From positions 55,593 to 119,592 of the forward strand of contig NW_027018013.1 in the NCBI RefSeq assembly GCF_032854445.1: a stretch of 64,000 nucleotides of DNA, written 5' to 3'. The stretch comes from Liolophura sinensis. Taxonomy: Eukaryota; Mollusca; Polyplacophora; Chitonida; Chitonidae. The translations under genes and the position numbers were made by a program. The notes under the pieces were generated by a model. That model was not told the DNA's origin and searched no databases. It was given only the letters and a program-made list of their open reading frames with translations. Shown here in pieces: positions 25,601 to 37,600 of this stretch (its first letter is position 1; every line of letters begins with the position of its first letter).

Positions 25601-26679
25601 ATTAGCATATTCAGTTACAAGATGACTATTGTAATCATTATAATAACATCATCAGTTACAAAATGAACTTTGTATTCATTATATTAGCACGTTCAATTAC
25701 AAGATGATCATTGTAATCATTATAATATCATGCTCAGTATCAAGATGAATATTGTAATCGACATAATAGCATGTTCAGTTACAAGATGAACATTGTAATC
25801 ATTGTAATAGCATGTTCAGTTACAAAGTGAACATTGTAATCCTTATAATTGCATGTTCAGTTACCAGATGAACATTGTAATCATTTTAAAAACATCATCA
25901 GTTGCAAGGTGAACATTGTAATCAGTATACAAGCATGCTCAGTTGCAAAATGGACATTGTAATTATTACAATAGCATATTCAGGTACAAGATGATGTTGT
26001 AATCATTATAATAATGTGCTCAGTTACAAGGTGAACATTGTAATCATTACAATAGCGTGCTCAGTTACAATATGAACATTGTAATCATTATAATAGCATG
26101 TTCAGTTACAGGATGAACATTGTAATAATTTAATAGCGTGTTCAGTTACAAAATGAACATTGAAACCATTATAAGAGAATGTTCAGTGCCAAGATAAACA
26201 TTGCAATCATTATAATAGCATATTCAGTTACAAGATGAACATTATAATAACCTAATACTGTGTTCAGTTACAAAATGAACATTAAAATTGTTATAATAGC
26301 ACGTTCAGTGACAAGGTGAACATTTAAATCATTATAATAGCATGCTCAGTTACAAGGTGAACATTGTAATCATTATAATAGCGTCAACTGTTACAAAATC
26401 ATCATTGTAATCAATATAATAGCATGCCTAGTTACAAAATGAATACTGCAATTATTATATTAGCATATTTCATTACAAGATGAACATTGTAATCATTATT
26501 ATAGCATATGTAGTTATAAGATGAGCATTGTAATCAGTATAAAAGCATGTTCTGTTGCAAAATGAACATTGTAATCATTATTTTAGCATGTTCAGTTACA
26601 AGATGAACATTGTAATCATAATAACAGCATGGTCAGTTACAAGATGAACACTGTAATCATTGTAATAGCATGCTCAGTT
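22683..26679 (+). repeat. 41-bp satellite block S, copy 2
   Basis: Matches 6903 onward at an offset of about 15806, starting with the TTACTAGATTACCATTG variant. It carries an extra ~287-bp duplication (7 monomers) of the sub-block with AACCTAATACCGTG, seen at 22851 and 23137, which block S copy 1 lacks. It ends near 26679, where V units start. No SINE-tail insert and no gene. Confidence 0.85.
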
Positions 26680-26972
26680 ACAAGATGAACATTGTAATCA
26701 TTATAATAGCATGTTCAGTTACAAAATGAACATTGTAATTATTATAATATCATGCTTAGTTACAAGATGAACATTGTTATCAGTATAATAGCATGTTCAG
26801 TTACAACATAAACATTGTAATCATTATAATAGCATGCTCAATTACAAGATGAACATTGTAATCAGTATAATAGCATGCTCAGTTACAAATTTAACAATGT
26901 AATCATTATACTAGTATGCTCAGTTACAAGATGAACATTGTAATCATTATAATAACATGTTCAGTTACCAGA

Positions 26973-27001
26973 GAGAACGACGTTAAAACCCAAGCACTCA
27001 C
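26973..27001 (+). mobile_element. SINE 3'-tail fragment, subtype b, copy 3
   Basis: First V unit; TTAAAACCC form with the same 12-bp flanks. Confidence 0.75.
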
Positions 27002-29100
27002 TCAGTTACCAGATGAACATTGTAATCATTATATTAGGACGTTCAGTTACAAGATGAACATTGTAATCAATATAATAGCATATTCAGTTACAAAATGAAC
27101 ATTGTAATCATTATACTAGTATGCCCAGTTACAAGATGAACATTGTTATCAGTATAATAGCATGTTCAGTTACAACATGAACATTGTAATCATTATAATA
27201 GCATGTTCAGTTACAAGATGAACATTGTAATGAGTATAATAGCATGCTCAGTTACAAAATTAATATTGTAATCATTATACTAGTATGCCCAGTTACAAGA
27301 TGAACATTGTAATCAGTATAATAGCGTGCTCAGTTACAAGATGAACATTGTAATAATTTAATAGCGTGTTCAGTTACAAAATGAACATTGAAATCATTAT
27401 AATAGAATGTTCAGTGCCAAGATGAACATTGCAATAATTATAATAGCATATTCAGTTACAAGATGAACATTATAATAACCTAATACCGTGTTCAGTTACA
27501 AAATGAACATTAAAATTATTATAATAGCACGTTCAGTGACAAGGTGAACATTTAAATCATTATATTAGCATGCTCAGTTACAAGGTGAACATTGTAATCA
27601 TTATAATAGCGTCAACGGTTACAAAATCATTATTGTAATCACTATAATATCATGCTCAGTTACAAAATGAATATTGCAATCATTATATTAGCATATTTCA
27701 TTACAAGATGAACATTGTAATCGTTATTATAGCATATGTAGTTACAAGATGAACATTGTAATCAGTAAAAAGCATGTTCAGTTGCAAAATGAACATTGTA
27801 ATCATTATATTAGCCTGTTCAGTTACAAGATAAACATTGTAATCATAATAACAGCATGGTCAGTTACAAGATGAACATTGTAATCATTGTAATAGCATGC
27901 TCAGTTACAAGATGAACATTGTAATCATTATAATAGCATATTCGGTTACAGGATGAACATTGCAATAACCTAATACCGTGTTCAGTTACAAAATGAACAT
28001 TAAAACTATTATAATATCACTTTCAGTGACATGGTGAACATTGTAATCATTATAATAGCATGTTCAGTTACAAGGTGATTTTTGTAATTACTATAATAGC
28101 ATGGTCAGTTACAAGATACCCTTTGTAATTATTATAATAGCATCTTCAGTTACAAGATAAACATTGTAATCATTATTTTAGCACGTTTAGTTAAAACGTG
28201 AGGATTGTAATCGATATAATAGCATGTTCTGCTACAAGATAAATATTGTAATTATTGTAATGGCATTTTCATTTACAAGGTGAACATTGTAATCATTATA
28301 ATAACATGTTCACTTACAAGATGAACATTGTAATCATTTTATTAGGACGTTCAGTTACAAGATGAACATTGTAATCAATATAATAGCATATTCAGTTACA
28401 AAATGAACATTGTAATTATTATAATATCATGCTTAGTTACAAGATGAACATTGTTATCAGTATAATAGCATGTTCAGTAACAACATAAACATTGTAATCA
28501 TTATAATAGCATGTTCAGTTACAAGGTGATTTTTGTAATTACTATAATAGCATGGTCAGTTACAAGACACCCTTTGTAATTATTATAATAGCATCTTCAG
28601 TTACAAGATAAACATTGTAATCATTATTTTAGCACGTTTAGTTAAAACGTGAGGATTGTAATCGATATAATAGCATGTTCTGCTACAAGATAAATATTGT
28701 AATTATTGTAATGGCATTTTCATTTACAAGGTGAACATTGTAATCATTATAATAACATGTTCACTTACAAGATGAACATTGTAATCATTTTATTAGGACG
28801 TTCAGTTACAAGATGAACATTGTAATCATTATAATAGCATGTTCAGTTACAAAATGAACATTGTAATTATTATAATATCATGCTTAGTTACAAGATGAAC
28901 ATTGTTATCAGTATAATAGCATGTTCAGTTACAACATAAACATTGTAATCATTATAATAGCATGCTCAATTACAAGATGAACATTGTAATCAGTATAATA
29001 GCATGCTCAGTTACAAATTTAACAATGTAATCATTATACTAGTATGCTCAGTTACAAGATGAACATTGTAATCATTATAATAACATGTTCAGTTACCAGA

Positions 29101-29129
29101 GAGAACGACGTTAAAACCCAAGCACTCAC
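29101..29129 (+). mobile_element. SINE 3'-tail fragment, subtype b, copy 4
   Basis: Second V unit; TTAAAACCC form. Confidence 0.75.
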
Positions 29130-31228
29130 TCAGTTACCAGATGAACATTGTAATCATTATATTAGGACGTTCAGTTACAAGATGAACATTGTAATCAATA
29201 TAATAGCATATTCAGTTACAAAATGAACATTGTAATCATTATACTAGTATGCCCAGTTACAAGATGAACATTGTTATCAGTATAATAGCATGTTCAGTTA
29301 CAACATGAACATTGTAATCATTATAATAGCATGTTCAGTTACAAGATGAACATTGTAATGAGTATAATAGCATGCTCAGTTACAAAATTAATATTGTAAT
29401 CATTATACTAGTATGCCCAGTTACAAGATGAACATTGTAATCAGTATAATAGCGTGCTCAGTTACAAGATGAACATTGTAATAATTTAATAGCGTGTTCA
29501 GTTACAAAATGAACATTGAAATCATTATAATAGAATGTTCAGTGCCAAGATGAACATTGCAATAATTATAATAGCATATTCAGTTACAAGATGAACATTA
29601 TAATAACCTAATACCGTGTTCAGTTACAAAATGAACATTAAAATTATTATAATAGCACGTTCAGTGACAAGGTGAACATTTAAATCATTATATTAGCATG
29701 CTCAGTTACAAGGTGAACATTGTAATCATTATAATAGCGTCAACGGTTACAAAATCATTATTGTAATCACTATAATATCATGCTCAGTTACAAAATGAAT
29801 ATTGCAATCATTATATTAGCATATTTCATTACAAGATGAACATTGTAATCGTTATTATAGCATATGTAGTTACAAGATGAACATTGTAATCAGTAAAAAG
29901 CATGTTCAGTTGCAAAATGAACATTGTAATCATTATATTAGCCTGTTCAGTTACAAGATAAACATTGTAATCATAATAACAGCATGGTCAGTTACAAGAT
30001 GAACATTGTAATCATTGTAATAGCATGCTCAGTTACAAGATGAACATTGTAATCATTATAATAGCATATTCGGTTACAGGATGAACATTGCAATAACCTA
30101 ATACCGTGTTCAGTTACAAAATGAACATTAAAACTATTATAATATCACTTTCAGTGACATGGTGAACATTGTAATCATTATAATAGCATGTTCAGTTACA
30201 AGGTGATTTTTGTAATTACTATAATAGCATGGTCAGTTACAAGATACCCTTTGTAATTATTATAATAGCATCTTCAGTTACAAGATAAACATTGTAATCA
30301 TTATTTTAGCACGTTTAGTTAAAACGTGAGGATTGTAATCGATATAATAGCATGTTCTGCTACAAGATAAATATTGTAATTATTGTAATGGCATTTTCAT
30401 TTACAAGGTGAACATTGTAATCATTATAATAACATGTTCACTTACAAGATGAACATTGTAATCATTTTATTAGGACGTTCAGTTACAAGATGAACATTGT
30501 AATCAATATAATAGCATATTCAGTTACAAAATGAACATTGTAATTATTATAATATCATGCTTAGTTACAAGATGAACATTGTTATCAGTATAATAGCATG
30601 TTCAGTAACAACATAAACATTGTAATCATTATAATAGCATGTTCAGTTACAAGGTGATTTTTGTAATTACTATAATAGCATGGTCAGTTACAAGACACCC
30701 TTTGTAATTATTATAATAGCATCTTCAGTTACAAGATAAACATTGTAATCATTATTTTAGCACGTTTAGTTAAAACGTGAGGATTGTAATCGATATAATA
30801 GCATGTTCTGCTACAAGATAAATATTGTAATTATTGTAATGGCATTTTCATTTACAAGGTGAACATTGTAATCATTATAATAACATGTTCACTTACAAGA
30901 TGAACATTGTAATCATTTTATTAGGACGTTCAGTTACAAGATGAACATTGTAATCATTATAATAGCATGTTCAGTTACAAAATGAACATTGTAATTATTA
31001 TAATATCATGCTTAGTTACAAGATGAACATTGTTATCAGTATAATAGCATGTTCAGTTACAACATAAACATTGTAATCATTATAATAGCATGCTCAATTA
31101 CAAGATGAACATTGTAATCAGTATAATAGCATGCTCAGTTACAAATTTAACAATGTAATCATTATACTAGTATGCTCAGTTACAAGATGAACATTGTAAT
31201 CATTATAATAACATGTTCAGTTACCAGA

Positions 31229-31257
31229 GAGAACGACGTTAAAACCCAAGCACTCAC
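31229..31257 (+). mobile_element. SINE 3'-tail fragment, subtype b, copy 5
   Basis: Partial third V unit; TTAAAACCC form. Confidence 0.75.
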
Positions 31258-31597
31258 TCAGTTACCAGATGAACATTGTAATCATTATATTAGGACGTTC
31301 AGTTACAAGATGAACATTGTAATCAATATAATAGCATATTCAGTTACAAAATGAACATTGTAATCATTATACTAGTATGCCCAGTTACAAGATGAACATT
31401 GTAATCAGTATAATAGCGTGCTCAGTTACAAGATGAACATTGTAATCATTATAATAGCATGTTCAGTTACCAGATGAACATTGTAATCAGTATAATAGCA
31501 TGCTCAGTTACAAATTTAACAATGTAATCATTATACTAGTATGCTCAGTTACAAGATGAACATTGTAATCATTATAATAACATGTTCAGTTACCAGA

Positions 31598-31626
31598 GAG
31601 AACGACGTTAAAACCCAAGCACTCAC
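31598..31626 (+). mobile_element. SINE 3'-tail fragment, subtype b, copy 6
   Basis: Second half of the 369-bp duplication, last insert before segment copy 2. Confidence 0.75.
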
Positions 31627-32741
31627 TCAGTTACCAGATGAACATTGTAATCATTATATTAGGACGTTCAGTTACAAGATGAACATTGTAATCAATATAA
31701 TAGCATATTCAGTTACAAAATGAACATTGTAATCATTATACTAGTATGCCCAGTTACAAGATGAACATTGTAATCAGTATAATAGCGTGCTCAGTTACAA
31801 GATGAACATTGTAATCATTATAATAGCATGTTCAGTTACCAGATGAACATTGTAAGAATTATTTTTAGAATAAATCGCTTCCAAACTCTGGTATATTCAC
31901 TATAGTTTAACTAAACGCCATCATATCGTATTTAAGTTAATTACATGTAATATTGTAATAGGCATGTTCTTAAGTCAAGTGGCCCTTTGTTTAGCCTTTT
32001 AAAACGGAAACTACAGGTATGCACATTTAAGAGAACTTATGTTTGTCCTTTTTTAAAACCATTTTCTTCATTCCTCAATGAAAAATACATGCGTTGTTTC
32101 GCACCCCTATTTGCAGCGTACTGGCAATGGGCCAAATGTGTAGAATACGATATCTGTGAAATTAATCTGACTGCAATAAGATCAGAAAATTCGACCCCAA
32201 TTCTTTGATGGTTTCTCTACGGTTCTTCTATATCGGGACTAGTCTTGCTGACAATGGTAACTCATGCTCGTCGGCAGGTACACGTACGTTAATGAGATCA
32301 ATAACTTTGTCTCTTTCTTTCAGGACAAATATGTACCTTATTAAACTAACGGTTTTGACAGATAAATGTAACAGCTCTGTGATCTCATCATGTTAGAAAT
32401 GAAATAAAAAATGCGATATAGACGTACTTGAGCTCCTAATATGTTTTTTCCAGAGTGCTTACGGTGGACTTCGTTTGGATTCTGTGAGGGTTTTGATAGG
32501 TCTGTTATATGTTAATTGTGGATTACTGAAAACTCGCACCACTAATATTATATGTACAAACATGTATGCTTAAAGCCTTCCTTTCACTAGGAAATAAAAT
32601 AGCCTGAGTAGGAGCCTTGTCAGGTGGGGTTATGTATGGGAGGACTAAGGTTTGCCTGAAGTGAAAGACATAGGTACAGTAAATGGCGCAGAGACATACA
32701 TGTCTTTACAAATAAATGTTATCTGATCGTCAGTTGCACAG

Positions 32742-33109
32742 ACCGGCCCGGATAGCACAGTTGGTAGAGCGTCCGCTTCGGGACCGGTAGATCCAGGATC
32801 AATCCTTGGTCGAGTCACACCTAAGACTTTAAAAGAGGAAGTTGTAACTTCCTCGTTTGGCGTTCAGCATGAAGGGGATAGTGCAACGACTGGTTGACCC
32901 GTTTCAGTATAATGGCTCGGGCGGGGCGGCTTACTTGCCTTCGGTAAGTCGTCTCAGTGATGCAGCACTAAATAAAAGAGCGGTGAAAATCCGTCCTCCT
33001 GCAACAAGGAGGCACATTACACGTGCATGCACCCTAATGATTCCTTCGTCGTCATATGACTGAAAAATTGTTGAGTACGACGTTAAACCCCAAGCACTCA
33101 CTCACTCAC
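32742..33109 (+). mobile_element. Intact tRNA-derived SINE, segment copy 2
   Basis: Same element as 16158-16525, with A box at 32753-32764, B box at 32796-32805 and identical 12-bp flanking repeats at 32730-32741 and 33110-33121. It is a duplicate carried by the segment, not an independent insertion, because the target duplications are identical. Confidence 0.85.
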
Positions 33110-33172
33110 TCAGTTGCACAGCGACATACATGTCTATACAGAAAAATGCTATCTGATCGCAGTCAGTGTAAA

Positions 33173-33307
33173 ATTCCTGACGGTGTTTACTGTGCAGCAG
33201 AGATTCAGGATGGTGCTTACTGTGTAGCAGAGTTTCAGGATGGTATTTACTGTGCAGCAGAGATTCAGGATGGTGTTTACGGTGCAACAGAGATTCAGTA
33301 TGGTGTT
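33173..33307 (+). repeat. 30-bp tandem repeat, 4.5 units (segment copy 2)
   Basis: Same unit count and same per-unit substitutions as 16589-16723. The array has not expanded or contracted since segment duplication. Confidence 0.85.
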
Positions 33308-33558
33308 AATTGATTTAATCAACGATTCAGGAAAACACAGTGATTCAGGTTTAGAAGCTGCCTGACTTCAGGTTATATTAATATCTTGAAGTAATGATAC
33401 TTCGTTGCTTGAAACCATTTAAACATCCGAATTCCACTGACTCTGTCAACACGCTGGATGAAAGAATAAATTGGAGTGAAATCAGTTAGAGAAACACATG
33501 ATTTTCTATCGGCCTCACAACGTTTTACATTTTACTTACTTATTTAATTTTTGTTTGA

Positions 33559-33746
33559 GGAGGGCCTCAGTTACCGAGGGGGTCAGCACGCCATCGCCCT
33601 GCAATGGGCTTCCAACCGATGCGGTCGCTGTGAGTTCAAGTCCAGCTCAGGCTGGCTTCCTCTTTTTGCCGTCCATGAGGAGGTCTTCTGGCAACCTGCG
33701 GGTAGTCGTGGGTTTCCCCCAGTACACCAAATAAATAAATAAATAA
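33559..33746 (+). mobile_element. Internally deleted SINE with (AAAT)n tail, segment copy 2
   Basis: Equivalent of 16975-17162, including the B-box-like AGTTCAAGTCC and the same AAAT tail length. Confidence 0.72.
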
Positions 33747-34221
33747 TGTTACGACCCAAACTGTCTGTATTATAAAGAGATGGCTTGTTCGAAATACACG
33801 ACAGTTTAGCCGCACAAAAAAGTAACCAAAACCAGCAGATTTTATTTTTCAACAATTTATTACATTTAACAGGAACAGATAACAAGACTTTTACAAGAGC
33901 TAAAATACTTAAGTTTAACAAGAAATGATAGCAATATCTATACAAATACTAAAGTACTTACACAATGCTGAAAAATGCACAGAGGCAATATTTACAAGAG
34001 CGAAAGTCCACAGTATAACTGAGTGTATGACGACATATACACAAAATTCCACAGACAGGGTCCGTGTACTAAATAAGCACTGTGTACACAAGAGCACAAA
34101 TTAAGCCTTTGAAGCCTTTGTTGCTAACTAGATAGCGTTTTAGATCTCTTGAAATGACACCTGAAAGGTTTGATTCAATTGTTGTGTAACAGTAATCACC
34201 GAATGACTGGATGATTGGGTT

Positions 34222-34229
34222 TGACGTCA
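34222..34229. promoter_or_regulatory. CRE-like palindrome TGACGTCA (segment copy 2)
   Basis: Same site as 17638-17645, unchanged. No associated gene. Confidence 0.3.
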
Positions 34230-34689
34230 CATTGTAATGCAAGAATGAAAGAAAGATTCAAAGGTTGAAAGCAATCACTGCGAGGTGTTACTTAAAAATC
34301 AGGTTGCCTTACACCTGTCAAGGCACGGGATACCACGGATTGCAGATAGTTCTCTGCTGATTTATTTTCATTTATTTTTGTCGATTGTTGAGAAACCTTG
34401 CTATAATGACTGAAAAGAGAAACGATCATAAAAGCTGCGGGACCAAGTGTTCTCTGTAATCCCACATGGAACACTGGGGTTAGAGCTGATTTCCTAGCTG
34501 GCACCATCTTTTAAGTGCCAATATTGAGAAATGCCTTCTATTTCTTCTCAACGATCAACGGTACAAAGATGCAGTTTGGACCAAATACACACTAAAAAGC
34601 TCATCTTATCCCCACACATTATCCAGACTAAATGTTTCATTTTTCCCCTCAGCTGAAATAGACTAAATCCAGTTAAAGAGAAACGTGTT

Positions 34690-37600
34690 TTATAATAGCA
34701 TGCTCAGTTACAAGATAAACATTGTAATCATTGTATTAGCATGCTCAGTTACAAGGTGAACATTGTAATCATTATATTAGCACGCTCAGTTACAAGGTAA
34801 ACATTGTAATCATTATAATAGAAAGCTCAGTTACAAGATGAAAATTGTAATCATAATAGAATATTCAGTTACAAGATGAACATTGTAATCATTAAAATAG
34901 CATGTTCAGTTACAAGGTGAACATTGTAATCATTATAAAAACATGCCCAGTTACAAGATGAACATTGTAATAGTTAAAATAGCATGTTCAGTTACGAATT
35001 CAACATTGTAATCATTATAATAGCATGCTCAGTTGCAAGATAAACATTGTAATCATTATAATATCATTTTCAGTTACAAGATGAAGATTGTAATCGACAT
35101 AATAGCATGTTCAGTTACAAAATGAACATTGTCATCATTAAAATAGCATGTTCAGTTAAAAGGTGAACATTGTAATCATTATAAAAACATGCTCAGTTAC
35201 AAGATGAACATTGTAATCATTATAATACCATGTTCAGTTACAAAGTGGACATTGTAATCAGTATAAAAGCATGCTCAGTTGCAAAATGGACATTGTAATC
35301 ATTACATTAGCATATTCAGTTACAAGATGAATATTGTAATCATTAAAATGACATCATCAGTTACAAAATGAACATTGTATTCATTATATTAGCACGTTCA
35401 ATTACAAGATGAACATTGTAATCATTATAATAATGTGCTCAGTTACAAGGTGAACATTGTAATCATTACAATAGCGTGCTCAGTTACAAGATGAACATTG
35501 TAATCATTATAAAAACATGCCCAATTACAAAATGAACATTGTAATAGTTATAATAGCATGTTCAGTTACAAAGTGAACATTGTAATCATTGTAATAGCAT
35601 GTTCAGTTACAAAGTGAACATTGTAATCCTTATAATTGCATGTTCAGTTACAAGATGAACATTGTAATCATTATAAAAACATCATCAGTTGCAAGGTGAA
35701 CATTGTAATCACTATACAAGCATGCTCAGTTGCAAAATGGACATTGTAATCATTACAAAAGCATATTTAGTTACAAGATGAACATTGTAGTCATTATAAT
35801 AATGTGCTCAGTTACAAGGTGAACATTGTAATCATTACAATAGCCTGCTCAGTTACAAGGTGAACATTGTAATCATTATAAAAACATGCCCAGTTACAAG
35901 ATGAACATTGTAATAGTTAAATTAGCATGTTCAGTTACGAAGTGAACATTGTAATCATTATAATAGCATGCTCAGTTGCAAGATAAACATTGTTATCATT
36001 ATAATATCATTTTCAGTTACAAGATGAAGATTGTAATCGACATAATAGCATGTTCAGTTACAAGATGAACATTGTAATCATTATAATAGCATGTTCAGTT
36101 ACAAAGTAAACATTGTAATCATTATAATAGCGTCAACGGTTACAAAATCATCATTGTAATCAATATAATAGCATGCTCAGTTACAAAATGAATATTGCAA
36201 TCATTATATTAGCATATTTTATTACAAGAGGAACAATGTAATCATTATTATAGCATATGTAGTTACAAGATGAACATTGTAATCATTATAAAAACATCAT
36301 CAGTTACAAAGTGAACATTGTAATCAGTATAAAAGCATGCTCAGTTGCAAAATAGACATTGTAATCATTACATTAGAATATTCAGTTACAAGATGAATAT
36401 TGTAATCATTATAATAACATCATCAGTTACAAAATGAACATTGTATTCATTATATTAGCACGTTCAATTACAAGATGAACATTGTAATCTTTATAATAAC
36501 ATCATCAGTTACAAAATGAACATTGTATTCATTATATTAGCACGTTCAATTACAAGATGAACATTGTAATCATTATAATATCATGCTCAGTTGCAAGATG
36601 AAGATTGTAATCGACATAATAGCATGTTTAGTTACAAGATGAACATTGTAATCATTGTAATAGCATGTCCAGTTACAAAGTGAACATTGTAGTCCTTATA
36701 ATTGCATGTTCAGTTACAAGATGAACATTGTAATCATTATAAAAACATCATCAGTTGCAAGGTGAACATTGTAATCACTATACAAGCATGCTCAGTTGCA
36801 AAATGGACATTGTAATCATTACAATAGCATATTTAGTTACAAGATGAACATTGTAGTCATTATAATAATGTGCTCAGTTACAAGGTGAACATTGTAATCA
36901 TTACAATAGCCTGCTCAGTTACAAGGTGAACATTGTAATCATTATAAAAACATGCCCAGTTACAAGATGAACATTGTAATAGTTAAATTAGCATGTTCAG
37001 TTTCGAAGTGAACATTGTAATCATTATAATAGCATGCTCAGTTGCAAGATAAACATTGTTATCATTATAATATCATTTTCAGTTACAAGATGAAGATTGT
37101 AATCGACATAATAGCATGTTCAGTTACAAGATGAACATTGTAATCATTATAATAGCATGTTCAGTTACAAAGTAAACATTGTAATCATTATAATAGCGTC
37201 AACGGTTACAAAATCATCATTGTAATCAATATAATAGCATGCTCAGTTACAAAATGAATATTGCAATCATTATATTAGCATATTTTATTACAAGAGGAAC
37301 AATGTAATCATTATTATAGCATATGTACTTACAAGATGAACATTGTAATCATTATAAAAACATCATCAGTTACAAAGTGAACATTGTAATAAGTATAAAA
37401 GCATGCTCAGTTGCAAAATAGACATTGTAATCATTACATTAGAATATTCAGTTACAAGATGAATATTGTAATCATTATAATAACATCATCAGTTACAAAA
37501 TGAACATTGTATTCATTATATTAGCACGTTCAATTACAAGATGAACATTGTAATCTTTATAATAACATCATCAGTTACAAAATGAACATTGTATTCATTA

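Larger units (their letters stand above)
26680..31400 (+). repeat. Higher-order repeat V, 2,128-bp unit, about 2.2 tandem copies
   Basis: Two full units (about 26680-28807 and 28808-30935) and a partial third to about 31400. SINE-tail insert markers lie at 26973, 29101 and 31229, spaced exactly 2,128 bp, or 52 monomers minus 4 bp. The two full units look essentially identical over long stretches, including rare features such as GTGATTTTTGTAATTACT and the shortened CAGTAAAAAGCATG monomer. This implies very recent duplication or an assembly repeat. No gene. Confidence 0.9.
31172..31854 (+). repeat. 369-bp (9-monomer) tandem duplication before segment copy 2
   Basis: Positions 31172-31540 are repeated from 31541, including the SINE-tail insert. 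The second copy runs into the segment boundary exactly 314 bp after the insert-monomer start, as at the other two segment copies. Confidence 0.88.
31855..34689 (+). repeat. 2.83-kb non-satellite segment, copy 2 of 3
   Basis: Aligns to copy 1 without gaps over its length at a constant offset of 16,584. Differences seen by eye are single bases, for example CACTATAG for CACCTTAG near 31900, ATGCGTTG for ATGCATTG near 32093, T for C at 33345 and G for A at 33445. All internal elements (SINE, 30-bp repeat, deleted SINE, CRE-like site) are retained, so the segment was amplified after they were in place. No gene is supported. The parts outside those elements (31871-32692 and 33747-34689) hold nothing recognised. 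Confidence 0.87.
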
